A DNA stretch of 64,000 nucleotides. Origin: Shewanella vesiculosa. GTDB taxonomy: Bacteria > Pseudomonadota > Gammaproteobacteria > Enterobacterales > Shewanellaceae. A program made the position numbers and the translations under genes. The stretch covers positions 372,001-436,000 of the forward strand of contig NZ_CP073588.1 of assembly GCF_021560015.1 (NCBI RefSeq), given 5' to 3'. The notes beneath the pieces are model-generated. The model did no database searches, was not told where the DNA came from, and saw only the letters and a program-made list of their open reading frames with translations. Positions 18,712 to 28,219 of the stretch are shown piece by piece (the first letter of the stretch is position 1; every line of letters starts with the position of its first letter).

Positions 18712-21315
18712 ATGCATAAGAACGTATTAGCTAAATCAGTGCGCTTAGCACTGATCAGTGGTGCAGCAGCAGCTGCATTCGCTTCACCAGCAGTTTTTGC
18801 TGCTGATGAAGATGGCGCAAAAGTAGAACGTATTGAGGTTACTGGATCGCGCATTAAGCGTTCTGACCTTGAAGGCGCTTCACCAATTACGACTATTACA
18901 ACTGAAGATATGAAGATGGAAGGTAACTTTACAGTTGCTGACGCACTTCGTAACAGTAACTTGAACTCTTTCGGTTCATTCTCTGAGCGTTCAGGTAGTT
19001 CTGCACAATCTCAAGCAACGATCGATTTACGTGGTGCAGGCTCAAGCCGTACCCTAGTACTTATCGATGGTAAGCGTTTCCCAGGTTCACCTACTCTAGG
19101 TGGTGCATCTGCTAACTTGAACGCTATTCCAATGGCCGCAGTAGAACGTATTGACATTCTGACTGACGGTGCATCTTCTACTTATGGTTCTGACGCGATT
19201 GCTGGTGTTGTTAACATCATCATGAAGAAGAATTATCAAGGTATCGAATTCAACGTTGGCGGTGGTTCTCGTGACCAAGACGGCGGATTAACGAGTAAAG
19301 AATTCTCTGTTGTTGCTGGTTATCAAATGGACAAAGGTAACATTACTTTCTCGTTTGACCACCAGGATCGTAAAGGTATTTCTGACGCTGACCGTCCATA
19401 CACTGCAGCGAGCATGACAGATTTCAACGGCGACGGTGAAATCCAAGCTTATGAAGAAACTTCAGGTTGGAGTATTTATGGTGCAACTGTAGCTGCTCCA
19501 GATTTCTCTACTGCACAAGCATCATTATTATGTAATGACTTAGAAGCACAGTATGGTTCAGATGTATTCCAAACTGTTAAAGCTGACAATGATTGGGGTG
19601 GAGCTGGCTCTACTTATTGTATGTATGCTTTTGCTAACGTTTCTTATAACAAAGCATCTACAGAGCGTAATACTGTTTATGTTGATGCTAACTATGAAAT
19701 TGCAGAAGACATTGAATGGTTTGGCCGTGTGATGGTTACTGCTGGTAACTCATTTGGTCGCTATGCGCCTCCAGCAGCAGCTTGGAATAGCATGGCAGCA
19801 GATAACCCACATAATCCATATGGTGAAGAAACTACTGGCTATTTCCGTTGGGTGGGTATCGGTACTCGTGACGGTAACGTTGATGATTACAACCAAGATT
19901 ATTTAACTGGTTTGCGTGGTACGATTAGTGCACTAAACGATGCTGAGTGGGAATTTTACTACCACCACAACATCGCCGATAACAAGTCTATCGGTGAGTA
20001 CTACTTAAGCTATGCAGGTCTAGCTTATAACCAAGCAAATGATATTGATTTAGGCTCTGAAGCTGGTATCAATAACATGAAAACCACAACCTTAACACAA
20101 GGTCGTGCTACATTTGATCAATACAGTGCTGGTATTGGTTTTGACGCGTTCGAACTACCAGGTGGTGCTGTTGCACATTACGTTGGTATGGAATATTTCG
20201 ACCAACAATATAGCGAAGTGTATGACGCTCAGTCAGAAGCTGGCTTAGTTGGTGGTAGTGCTGGTAACTCTGCTGGTGGCGATCGTCAAGTATGGGCAAT
20301 GTTCTATGAAGCGGTATTACCGTTAACAGATGACATTGAATTAAACCTTGCAGCTCGTTACGATGATTACAGTGATTTTGGTGATAACGTAGCACCAAAA
20401 GCTTCTGTTCGCTGGCAAGCTCTTGATAACGTTGTAGTACGTGCATCTTACTCTGAAGCGTTCCGTGCGCCTTCATTAGATCAGTTGTATGCAGCAACAA
20501 CATTCAGTGCTGATACAGGTACCGATTATCCGTTCTGTGAATCTGCAGGTATCTCTGATGCAGATTGTAGTTCAAAACAGTATGATACTTATATTCGTGC
20601 TAACGATAGCCTAGGTCCTGAAACATCTAAGTATACTAACTTAGGTGTTGCATGGGATATCGTCGATGATATCGGTGTTAAGGTCGATTACTTTAACTTA
20701 AAAATTGATGACGTAATCAGTCGTCGTACAATTACCAACGTTATGCGTGGTATTACTCTAGCAGAAAATGACACTTTCTATGTTAAACGTGCTCCAAATG
20801 GCGTTGATGGTTCATTAGGACGTGCTTTAGAAGTTGGTACTGGTTACGGCAACGGTGACAAATTAGAAATTACTGGTATTGACGTCGCGCTCAACGCTAA
20901 GTTTGAAACGGCAATTGGTGATATCGGCTTCAACTGGAACAACAGTTTCGTGCTAGATTATATCCAAGAAGTTGAAGGTGGTTCTGAAGCCGTTGACATC
21001 GCTGGTTGGAATGGTTCACCTGACTACAAGTCTAACTTTACCACTAACTACAGCATGGGCGATCACAGATTCTCATGGAACATGAGCTACACAGCATCTA
21101 CTTATGAAGATGATGACACTGGCCATTTAGATTCTTGGTTAATCCACAATATCAGCTACGTGTATGATGCAGGTAACTATGGTTCATTGTTATTAGGTGT
21201 TAACAACCTAACAGATGAAGATCCAGTACTGAGTTCTGTTGGAATATACGAAAACCCTGATCTATATAACAACTACGGTCGTGAATACCGTGCAAGTTAT
21301 ACTCTTAAGTTCTAA
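18712..21315 (+). CDS. TonB-dependent outer-membrane receptor
   Basis: This is a TonB-dependent receptor of 867 aa, a gated 22-strand outer-membrane barrel. A signal peptide of about 30 residues ends 'PAVFAAD'. A TonB-box-like segment (VERIEVTGSRIKRS) follows, then the plug domain with 'STIDLRGAG'-type sequence, 'RTLVLIDGKRF' and 'ERIDILTDGASSTYGSDAIA'. The barrel ends with a terminal aromatic strand (REYRASYTLKF). This subgroup, with GSRIKR after the TonB box, usually imports peptides, carbohydrates or other large nutrients rather than siderophores; the substrate is unknown. A TonB2-type energising operon lies 1.6 kb downstream and may serve it. AGGGAGA precedes the ATG. Confidence 0.92.
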   Translation: MHKNVLAKSVRLALISGAAAAAFASPAVFAADEDGAKVERIEVTGSRIKRSDLEGASPITTITTEDMKMEGNFTVADALRNSNLNSFGSFSERSGSSAQSQATIDLRGAGSSRTLVLIDGKRFPGSPTLGGASANLNAIPMAAVERIDILTDGASSTYGSDAIAGVVNIIMKKNYQGIEFNVGGGSRDQDGGLTSKEFSVVAGYQMDKGNITFSFDHQDRKGISDADRPYTAASMTDFNGDGEIQAYEETSGWSIYGATVAAPDFSTAQASLLCNDLEAQYGSDVFQTVKADNDWGGAGSTYCMYAFANVSYNKASTERNTVYVDANYEIAEDIEWFGRVMVTAGNSFGRYAPPAAAWNSMAADNPHNPYGEETTGYFRWVGIGTRDGNVDDYNQDYLTGLRGTISALNDAEWEFYYHHNIADNKSIGEYYLSYAGLAYNQANDIDLGSEAGINNMKTTTLTQGRATFDQYSAGIGFDAFELPGGAVAHYVGMEYFDQQYSEVYDAQSEAGLVGGSAGNSAGGDRQVWAMFYEAVLPLTDDIELNLAARYDDYSDFGDNVAPKASVRWQALDNVVVRASYSEAFRAPSLDQLYAATTFSADTGTDYPFCESAGISDADCSSKQYDTYIRANDSLGPETSKYTNLGVAWDIVDDIGVKVDYFNLKIDDVISRRTITNVMRGITLAENDTFYVKRAPNGVDGSLGRALEVGTGYGNGDKLEITGIDVALNAKFETAIGDIGFNWNNSFVLDYIQEVEGGSEAVDIAGWNGSPDYKSNFTTNYSMGDHRFSWNMSYTASTYEDDDTGHLDSWLIHNISYVYDAGNYGSLLLGVNNLTDEDPVLSSVGIYENPDLYNNYGREYRASYTLKF

Positions 21316-21340
21316 TATTTAATTAGACATAAGACAAGAG

Positions 21341-21366
21341 AGGCTCCTTCGGGAGCCTTTTTATTT
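21341..21366 (+). terminator. Intrinsic terminator after TonB-dependent receptor
   Basis: AGGCTCC-TTCG-GGAGCCT stem with a stable UUCG tetraloop, followed by a T-rich tract. Confidence 0.92.
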
Positions 21367-21567
21367 AGTTTATATTTAGCCACGGTATTTTTGGCTTAGC
21401 TGTTTAACTCATAATGGAAAATAATTCAGATATCAATATTATTCCTTGTGAGTATATTTATGTGAAGGTTAGGTATCGTTGGCTTGAGTTAAACTCATTT
21501 TTATCAATTTATCTCATCCTGAGTTTAGATAATTAAGCAATACATTTTCATTAATTAAGGAGAATCA

Positions 21568-22530
21568 ATGAATAATCACTGGAGTGAATATTGGCAGCAA
21601 GGACACACCACGTCATTCGGTGAGGCTTTATCTGGTAATTATGACGGCATATTGAAAAGTGTGTGGAAACCGATTTTTAACGGCTTAACTGAAAAATTTT
21701 TAGTTGTCGATGTTGGTACTGGTAATGGCTCATTACCTCTGTTACTTCGCGATGAATTATTAACCAGTGAATTAACCGGTAAGGTTGTTGGTGTCGATTT
21801 AGCAGAAGTTAGTTTAGCTAGCTCTGAAAACCAAAATAATCATAATATTGATATCGCCTTGATGTCTAATACTCGCTGTGAACAGCTCCCATTTGAGGCA
21901 AACTCCGTAGACCTTTATATATCCCAATTTGGTTTTGAGTATTCAAATGTCGAAAAATCTCTTCAAGAAGCAAATAGAGTCATAAAAAGTGATGGTCAGT
22001 TTGTTATTGTGTTTCACCATAAACGTTCGATGATCCTCAATCGAAACCGAAGAATTTTGAATTTAATACAGAAAAAAGAAGTCAATTTGCTTATAGAGTG
22101 TTTAGTCAAAATGGCTAATGCAATGGGCAATGTCAATAATTCGAAAGATGTTGATCGTATTAAAAAAGATCCACAATGTGAGAGCGTTAGAAAAGAAGTC
22201 AATCAATTGATTAAATCGCTAGTAATGTTTGATGACGCGGCAGCTCAAGATTGCGAGTTGATGCGCTTTGTGGCTCAATTTTTTAAAAATGGATTATTCT
22301 GGCCTGTTACAAAAAAGTTAGAGTTTATTGAATTTATTACAATACAAATGGATACGTTAAAATTACGGTTAACTGAATTGGTTGATGCATCTTTTGATGA
22401 ATCAAAGTTAGCTATTTTTTTGGAAAAACTACAGCTCAATAATATGACGTTAAATGAACTTAAAATACTTAAGAATGATCAAGATGAAGTATTAGCTTGG
22501 TATTTGCATGCTTCAAAATTATTTTCATAA
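21568..22530 (+). CDS. Class I SAM-dependent methyltransferase
   Basis: This is a 320-aa class I methyltransferase. The SAM-binding motif I is VVDVGTGNGSLPLLL (about residues 47-61), followed by VVGVDLAEVSL (motif II) and 'FEANSVDLYISQFGFEYS', a methyltransf_11-like motif. The C-terminal 150 residues are charged and helical with no motif I recognise. The substrate is unknown. Its composition is more AT-rich than the flanking operons. It stands alone between the receptor terminator and the TonB2 operon, with a ribosome site (AAGGAGAA) close to its ATG. Confidence 0.8.
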   Translation: MNNHWSEYWQQGHTTSFGEALSGNYDGILKSVWKPIFNGLTEKFLVVDVGTGNGSLPLLLRDELLTSELTGKVVGVDLAEVSLASSENQNNHNIDIALMSNTRCEQLPFEANSVDLYISQFGFEYSNVEKSLQEANRVIKSDGQFVIVFHHKRSMILNRNRRILNLIQKKEVNLLIECLVKMANAMGNVNNSKDVDRIKKDPQCESVRKEVNQLIKSLVMFDDAAAQDCELMRFVAQFFKNGLFWPVTKKLEFIEFITIQMDTLKLRLTELVDASFDESKLAIFLEKLQLNNMTLNELKILKNDQDEVLAWYLHASKLFS

Positions 22531-22910
22531 TTAGAAAAAAGGTGAGGTTACAATAAAGTAACTTGGCCATTACTTCGTAAGCTGTTGAATAAAAACAAAT
22601 AAAAATTATCCCTTAACACTTAGTTACTACATAATCATCTTGCACATGTTTAATTATTAACCTTTCATCAACATTCGCTCCTATAACGGCTCTTTCTACT
22701 AGTTTTTAAACTTTTCAAATGTTGACATAGGTCAACATTTTGTGGAATGATGCTAATGGGTCTGCGCCTTAATAGGTGCAGAAAAAGGAAGAAAAACTAA
22801 CAATCACAAGAAAAAGACGTACTTAGTTGAAGTAACATTGATCACAATTTTAGATCATCGCTATTTCACAAAGTTGAACTTTTTAATTCACTTCAAATTG
22901 GTTGGGAACT
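22531..22910. other. Intergenic region before TonB2 operon
   Basis: About 380 bases without a gene. They hold a promoter with an overlapping 24-bp palindromic operator at 22717-22740. No clear terminator for the methyltransferase gene is visible. Confidence 0.55.
22717..22740. promoter_or_regulatory. Palindromic operator over the TonB2-operon promoter
   Basis: AAATGTTGAC-ATAG-GTCAACATTT is a perfect 10-bp inverted repeat. It contains a TTGACA -35 element (22722-22727), which is followed 18 bases later by AATGAT as a possible -10. A dimeric repressor bound here would block the polymerase. The regulator is not identified. Confidence 0.7.
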
Positions 22911-23693
22911 ATGTCCAAGGTAAGCAATAGAACAAAAATCGCTACTGCACTTGTTGGCGCTCTGGCTTTAGCTAGTAGCAACTTCGTTGTTGCAGATCCT
23001 CTAGCTGACGTTCAAAAAGCGGATAGTAGCCTTAATGCTGCTTCTGCTGCGTCACAACAGAAAGTCGACAAATATTTTGACCAAGCACAAGACATGCTTT
23101 TTGAGTATGGCAGCGTAGCTGATGAGCGTGAATCATTGAAAGCATACAATGATTACGTTGCAGGCTTGGTAGCTGATCAACAAAATTCACTTGATTTAAT
23201 TCAAACTGATATCAATGGCGTTGATAAACTTCGTCAAGGTGTTGTGCCATTAATGTTTAAAATGGTTGATGCTCTAGAACAGTTTGTTAATTTAGATTTA
23301 CCTTTTAATACGGAAGTTCGTCAGAACCGTGTTAAAAATCTAAAAGATATTCTTAATACTGCAGAAGTTACATTGGCAGAGAAATATCGTCTAATCCTTG
23401 ATGCTTATAGCATTGAGCGTGAGTATGGTAATTTCGTTGCTGTACATACCGGTAAACTAAGCCTTGATGGCAAAGAAGTGCTAGTTGATTTCTTTAATTT
23501 AGGCCGTGTTGCACTTTACGCACAAAGCTTAGATCAAAAAATAGCATGGATGTACGATGCTGATGCTAAGTCTTGGAACAAGTTAGACGACAGCTATCTA
23601 CGCGACATTACTAAAGGTATCCGTATTGCTCGTAAGCAAGGCGCATTAGACCTATTCGCATTACCAATTCCTGCTGCGGAGACTGCACAATAA
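22911..23693 (+). CDS. DUF3450 periplasmic protein of TonB2 operon
   Basis: This is a DUF3450-family exported protein of 260 aa, the usual first gene of marine gammaproteobacterial TonB2 operons. A signal peptide ends near 'SNFVVADP', and the mature protein is largely helical and charged, probably a coiled coil. Its role is not established; a periplasmic accessory of the TonB2 motor is the usual inference. I use the ATG at 22911 rather than the upstream TTG at 22902. The stop overlaps the next start (TAATG), indicating translational coupling with ttpC. Confidence 0.85.
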   Translation: MSKVSNRTKIATALVGALALASSNFVVADPLADVQKADSSLNAASAASQQKVDKYFDQAQDMLFEYGSVADERESLKAYNDYVAGLVADQQNSLDLIQTDINGVDKLRQGVVPLMFKMVDALEQFVNLDLPFNTEVRQNRVKNLKDILNTAEVTLAEKYRLILDAYSIEREYGNFVAVHTGKLSLDGKEVLVDFFNLGRVALYAQSLDQKIAWMYDADAKSWNKLDDSYLRDITKGIRIARKQGALDLFALPIPAAETAQ

Positions 23694-25048
23694 TGAAGAA
23701 GTTAATTACATCAGTGCTAGTGGCTGCAACTTTCTCTTTAACGGCTGGTATGGTTTCTGCTGCAGATGCACCAAAAACCATTGATCAACTATTACAACAA
23801 GTTAAAGTTGATCGTGCTAATGAAGGCAAAACAAACGCTAAGCGTGAACAAGAGTTTCAAGCTGAACGTGGTGATAAAGCTGAATTACTTAAGCGCGAGA
23901 AAAATGCCCTTGCTGCTGAAAAGCAACGTGGTAAAGATTTAAACCAAGCATTTTTAGATAACGAGCGTAAAATTGCTCAGTTAGAAGAAGACTTAAAAAC
24001 CGCACAAGGTGACTTAGGTGAGATGTTTGGTGTTGTTAAAGGTGAAGCCGGTGATTTCGCTGGTAAGCTAGCAGCATCTAACATTAGTGCTCAGTATCCA
24101 GGTCGCGATGCTTTTATTGCTGAACTTGGTGCGCGTAAGTCACTACCTAAAATTGAAGAGTTAGAGCAGTTTTGGGAAGCTCAGCTTTTTGAAATGGTTC
24201 AATCTGGTAAAGTTGTTAAATTCCAAGGTGACGTTACCGCGATCGATGGCAATGTTGAGACCACTTCTATTCACCGTGTAGGTCCTTTCAACTTAACTGC
24301 TGATGGTAAATATGTTGTTTACAAGCCAGAACTTGGTTTAATTCAACAGCTATCACAACAGCCAGAAGGTTACCAAGTTAGCGCAGTTGGTACATGGGAA
24401 GACACCACTTCAGGTGTAGCTCCTTTCTATATCGATCCTGCTCGTGGCGTGTTATTGAATATTTTCACTAACAAAGCTAGCTTAGAAGATCGTTTAGAAG
24501 CCGGTGGAACTATTGGTTATATCATTCTTGCTTTATTAGCATTGGGTGCATTAATTGCTATTGAGCGTCTAGTGACTCTTACTATCATTGGCGGAAAAGT
24601 TAACAGCCAACGTAAGAACATCGAGAAGCCTGGTAATAACGCTTTAGGTCGCATCTTAAAAGTGTATCAATCAAACAAAGATGTTGATGTTGAAACACTT
24701 GAGCTGAAACTTGATGAAGCGATATTAAAAGAAACACCTGCTTTAGAAGCGCGTATTTCTATCATCAAAGTTATCGCAGCTATTGCTCCTATGATGGGTC
24801 TATTGGGTACTGTAACCGGTATGATCGCAACCTTCCAATCAATTCAATTATTCGGTACTGGTGACCCTAAATTGATGGCTGGTGGTATTTCAATGGCGCT
24901 TATTACGACTGTTCAAGGTCTTATCGCTGCATTGCCTCTAATGTTATTACATGCAATCGTAGTGGCTCGTAGCAAGTCTATTGTTCAAGTTCTTGAAGAA
25001 CAAAGTGCTGGTATCATTGCAGAACATGCTGAGAAGAGGGCTGACTAA
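23693..25048 (+). CDS. ttpC: TtpC-like MotA/TolQ/ExbB proton-channel protein
   Basis: This is a TtpC-type protein of 451 aa. A signal peptide (MKKLITSVLVAATFSLTAG) is followed by about 200 residues of charged coiled coil and a beta-rich periplasmic region. The C-terminal MotA/TolQ/ExbB domain has three membrane segments, with 'IAPMMGLLGTVTGMIATFQ' as the signature. In Vibrio, TtpC is an essential extra part of the TonB2 system, bridging the ExbBD motor and TonB2. It is coupled by TAATG junctions to the genes on both sides. Confidence 0.9.
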   Translation: MKKLITSVLVAATFSLTAGMVSAADAPKTIDQLLQQVKVDRANEGKTNAKREQEFQAERGDKAELLKREKNALAAEKQRGKDLNQAFLDNERKIAQLEEDLKTAQGDLGEMFGVVKGEAGDFAGKLAASNISAQYPGRDAFIAELGARKSLPKIEELEQFWEAQLFEMVQSGKVVKFQGDVTAIDGNVETTSIHRVGPFNLTADGKYVVYKPELGLIQQLSQQPEGYQVSAVGTWEDTTSGVAPFYIDPARGVLLNIFTNKASLEDRLEAGGTIGYIILALLALGALIAIERLVTLTIIGGKVNSQRKNIEKPGNNALGRILKVYQSNKDVDVETLELKLDEAILKETPALEARISIIKVIAAIAPMMGLLGTVTGMIATFQSIQLFGTGDPKLMAGGISMALITTVQGLIAALPLMLLHAIVVARSKSIVQVLEEQSAGIIAEHAEKRAD

Positions 25049-25575
25049 TGATGCTAATCCTGATGGACGTATGGGATTCCGTCAGGGGCTTCATGGCCTC
25101 CGGAGGCGATGTCCTCTGGCTGGTTGCAGCTGTGCTATTCCTAATGTGGGTGTTAATGCTTGAGCGTTACTGGTATCTCAACTGGATATCACCAAAACAA
25201 CATCAAGCCGTTATCGCGTCATGGGAAGCAAGAGAAGAAACGACTTCTTGGCATGCTCACCGTATCCGTGAAGCTTGGTTATCCCAAGCGAAGCAAGATT
25301 TGAATGCACGTATGCTGTTAATCAAAACCTTAGTAGCCATTTGTCCAATGATTGGTTTATTAGGTACTGTAACCGGTATGATTTCAGTATTCGATGTGAT
25401 GGCAGTTCAGGGGACGAGTAATGCTCGTTTAATGGCCGCTGGTATCTCTATGGCCACTATGCCAACTATGGCAGGAATGGTTGCAGCTCTATCGGGTGTA
25501 TTCTTTAGCACTCGTTTAGACTCAAAAATGAGAATCAGTTTAGAAAAGCTAAAAGACAGCATGCCTCACCACTAG
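25048..25575 (+). CDS. exbB: ExbB proton-channel subunit (TonB2 system)
   Basis: This is ExbB of the TonB2 type, 175 aa, shorter than classical ExbB. An N-terminal membrane segment (DVLWLVAAVLFLMWVLML) is followed by a cytoplasmic loop, then the two conserved channel helices with 'ICPMIGLLGTVTGMISVF'. With ExbD it uses the proton gradient to power TonB. The start overlaps the ttpC stop by one base (TAATG). Confidence 0.92.
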   Translation: MMLILMDVWDSVRGFMASGGDVLWLVAAVLFLMWVLMLERYWYLNWISPKQHQAVIASWEAREETTSWHAHRIREAWLSQAKQDLNARMLLIKTLVAICPMIGLLGTVTGMISVFDVMAVQGTSNARLMAAGISMATMPTMAGMVAALSGVFFSTRLDSKMRISLEKLKDSMPHH

Positions 25576-25588
25576 AGAGAGATTGAAC

Positions 25589-25993
25589 ATGGCACGTAAG
25601 AAGCATTCCAGTATGGAAGAGGAAGCGCAGATTGATATGACCCCGATGCTAGACATCGTGTTTATCATGCTGATCTTCTTCATTGTAACAACATCGTTTG
25701 TTAAGCCATCAGGCTTAGACTACAACAAGCCTAAAGCGTCACAGGCTACGTCTAAACCATCGGCAAACATCTTTATTGGCATCAGCAAAACTGGCGTCAT
25801 TATGATGGAAAACCGTCAGGTTGATATCGAGCGTGTAACTGCAAACGTAGAGCGTATGTTAGCGGAAGCACCAGAAGCAGCTGTATTGATTCAAGCAGAC
25901 AAAGACGCTTTACATGGTTTAGTCGTTAAAGTGCTTGATAATGTTAAAGCTGCCGGTATTGACAAAATTTCAGTATCAGCGGGGAATGAGTAA
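25589..25993 (+). CDS. exbD: ExbD biopolymer transport protein (TonB2 system)
   Basis: This is ExbD, 134 aa, with one N-terminal transmembrane helix carrying the conserved acidic residue (MTPMLDIVFIMLIFFIV, Asp in LDI) and a periplasmic domain. It forms the proton-conducting motor with ExbB. I use the ATG at 25589 (MARKKHSS) after a GAGAGAG ribosome site, not the TTG at 25583. It is 13 bases after exbB. Confidence 0.92.
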   Translation: MARKKHSSMEEEAQIDMTPMLDIVFIMLIFFIVTTSFVKPSGLDYNKPKASQATSKPSANIFIGISKTGVIMMENRQVDIERVTANVERMLAEAPEAAVLIQADKDALHGLVVKVLDNVKAAGIDKISVSAGNE

Positions 25994-25994
25994 T

Positions 25995-26612
25995 ATGCTA
26001 AGAGCACTCGTATCAATAATCATTGGTGCTGCAGTGACTTTTGGGCTGTTTGCTTTCATGGCTTTCCTAGTCGGCGGTGGCGCACAACGCAACGGCGACT
26101 CAGTGGAATCCCCTGTTATTGAAATTACGATGGATAAACAGGATTCGAAGGCACAGAAAAAACCAAGGGTTACACCTAAGCCACCTCCACCACCGGAGCA
26201 GCCACCGAAGCCGGATACTACTCCGCCAGATTCATCAACTAATATTGACACTAATATGGCGTTCAATATGGGTGGTATCGAAGCTGGTGGACCAAGTACA
26301 GGTTTTAAACTTGGCAATATGATGACCCGTGATGGTGATGCTACCCCTATCGTTCGTATTGAGCCACAGTATCCAATTGCTGCTGCTCGTGATGGTAAAG
26401 AAGGTTATGTTCAACTTTCATTTACGATTAACGAACTTGGTGGTGTTGATGATGTTTCTGTCATCCAGGCTGAACCTAAACGTTTATTCGATCGCGAAGC
26501 GATTCGCGCATTGAAGAAATGGAAATATAAGCCAAAGATCGTTGATGGCAAGCCATTAAAACAAACCGGTATGACAGTTCAGCTTGACTTCACACTAGAG
26601 AAAGGGAGGTAG
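25995..26612 (+). CDS. tonB: TonB2-type energy transducer
   Basis: This is a TonB protein of 205 aa. It has an N-terminal membrane anchor (VSIIIGAAVTFGLFAFMAFL), a short proline-rich spacer (KPPPPPEQPPKP) and a C-terminal TonB domain with 'YPIAAARDGKEGYVQLSFTI' and 'ALKKWKYKPKIVDGKP'. The short periplasmic spacer is typical of TonB2 rather than TonB1. I chose ATG 25995, one base after the exbD stop, because GGGG lies at a good distance; ATG 25986 is also in frame. Confidence 0.9.
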   Translation: MLRALVSIIIGAAVTFGLFAFMAFLVGGGAQRNGDSVESPVIEITMDKQDSKAQKKPRVTPKPPPPPEQPPKPDTTPPDSSTNIDTNMAFNMGGIEAGGPSTGFKLGNMMTRDGDATPIVRIEPQYPIAAARDGKEGYVQLSFTINELGGVDDVSVIQAEPKRLFDREAIRALKKWKYKPKIVDGKPLKQTGMTVQLDFTLEKGR

Positions 26613-26615
26613 ATA

Positions 26616-27863
26616 ATGCGTAAAGTTACTAGTATCGCTACAGCGTTATTACTTTCAGTCTGTGGAAGTGCACTATTGTCAAACTCTGTAGTGGCTGCTG
26701 AAAAGTGTGAAATTGATAAACGTCAATCTCGTGCTGTTGGCGAAAGCGCTGCAAAAAAAGTTCAAAAATCTTTTGAAGCTTACACTGAAGGAAATTTAGA
26801 CCAAGCTATTTCAATTTTGCTTGAGGCTAATGCTAAAAACGATTTCGATAAAGCTTATGTCGATCGTATGTTAGGTAACTTCTATGCCGAAAAAGGCCAG
26901 ATGAAGACAGCAATCAAATATTTAAAGACTGCTGTTGACGCTGATATTCTTGGTGGTACCGATCATGCTGCAACAATGCGTTTGTATGCTGATTTATTAC
27001 TCCAGGAAAAAATGTTTAAAGAGGCTATTCCTTACTACTACAAGTGGATGGATTTTACCTGTAAGGCTGATTCGCAAATGTATCGCCGTATTGGTATTGC
27101 CTACACTGAGTTAAAAGATTGGAATAAAGTTCTTCAAGTATCTGACAAAGGTTTATCTTTAGCTGAATCGCCTGACAAGGGCCTATATCAGATGAAGTTA
27201 ACCGCTTACTTTAACCAGAAAAAATACAAAGAAGCCGTAAAAGTATTAGAAACTATGGTGCCTTTGTTCCAAGACGATAAACGTCTCTGGGTACAGTTAG
27301 CTCAGTTTTACTTAATGACTGAAGATTATGATAAGTCACTTGCAACATATGATTTAGCCTATAAGAATGGCTTTTTAGAGACAGACAGTAACATTACCCG
27401 TTTGTCTCAGTTGTTAGCACAAAAAGGTTCGCCTTACAAAGCTGCTACCATTTTCGAAAAGCATTTAAAGTCTGGTCTTATTGTTGAAAACGAGAAGAGT
27501 TTATCAACTCTTGCTGGTTTTTATCATAATGCTAAAGAGCTAAAAGAAGCCGCTTTCTATTATGGAAAAGCCGCTGCCGTTAGTAATAAGGGTGATTTGT
27601 ATTTAAAACAAGGTCGCATTCTTGCTTTAGATCAAAAGTTCGATGACGCTATTCCTGTGTTTAAAAAAGCACTTGATGCAGGCATCGATAATCCGGGTGA
27701 AGCTCAGTTTGAGCTAGCTTTAGCATACTTAAGCCTGAAAAAGTACAAGTCTGCTTATAATCGTGCGGTGCTTGCCGCGAATGATAAGAAGACCGAACGT
27801 AGTGCTAAGAGCTATATTTCTTACATCAAAGAAAAAGCTCGGATTCACAACGTAGCGCTTTAA
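26616..27863 (+). CDS. Exported tetratricopeptide-repeat protein of TonB2 operon
   Basis: This is a 415-aa exported protein made mostly of tetratricopeptide repeats. A signal peptide ends near 'NSVVAAEKCE'. Repeats with the usual small and aromatic positions run from about residue 45 to 400 (for example ALAYLSLKKYKSAYNRAVLA). It starts three bases after tonB and is a constant last member of this operon type in Shewanella. It probably scaffolds the periplasmic side of the TonB2 machine, which is inference. Confidence 0.88.
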   Translation: MRKVTSIATALLLSVCGSALLSNSVVAAEKCEIDKRQSRAVGESAAKKVQKSFEAYTEGNLDQAISILLEANAKNDFDKAYVDRMLGNFYAEKGQMKTAIKYLKTAVDADILGGTDHAATMRLYADLLLQEKMFKEAIPYYYKWMDFTCKADSQMYRRIGIAYTELKDWNKVLQVSDKGLSLAESPDKGLYQMKLTAYFNQKKYKEAVKVLETMVPLFQDDKRLWVQLAQFYLMTEDYDKSLATYDLAYKNGFLETDSNITRLSQLLAQKGSPYKAATIFEKHLKSGLIVENEKSLSTLAGFYHNAKELKEAAFYYGKAAAVSNKGDLYLKQGRILALDQKFDDAIPVFKKALDAGIDNPGEAQFELALAYLSLKKYKSAYNRAVLAANDKKTERSAKSYISYIKEKARIHNVAL

Positions 27864-27876
27864 TTTAAGCTCGCAA

Positions 27877-27903
27877 AAAAAGCCCCTTCTAGGGGCTTTT
27901 TTA
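27877..27903 (+). terminator. Terminator of TonB2 operon
   Basis: AAGCCCCT-TCT-AGGGGCTT stem followed by TTTTTT, 15 bases past the TPR gene stop. Confidence 0.95.
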
Positions 27904-28219
27904 TTAGCTATTAAAAAATATTAAATCAATTGGTTATGTCTTTGAAATGGTTTTTATTCCGATGTTTAGCGGTCTGTTATCATAGTTATAAATGCATATC
28001 AGTACATATTCACTACCGATTAATTGTTAGTTTGTGTGTTTTTAGTGAAGTTTAGTTTCTTGTCGAGCAAGCCAAAGTTACAATGACATTATTGTACAAG
28101 GTTAATAATGTTGTTTAGATTAAAAACTGTACTGTGATACATCGTCATCTTTATATTAAGCCTTTGACCTTTTAAGGATAACAAGGCGTGAGTTAATTTG
28201 TGTTTAAGGAATAATAAAA
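27904..28219. other. Intergenic region before DUF885 gene
   Basis: About 315 AT-rich bases with no gene. They should contain the promoter of the DUF885 lipoprotein gene, but no element stands out. Confidence 0.5.

Noticed and set aside
20108..20503. 131-aa minus-strand frame within the TonB receptor
   Set aside because: Low-complexity His/Gln/Leu shadow of the receptor coding strand, with no supporting signal.
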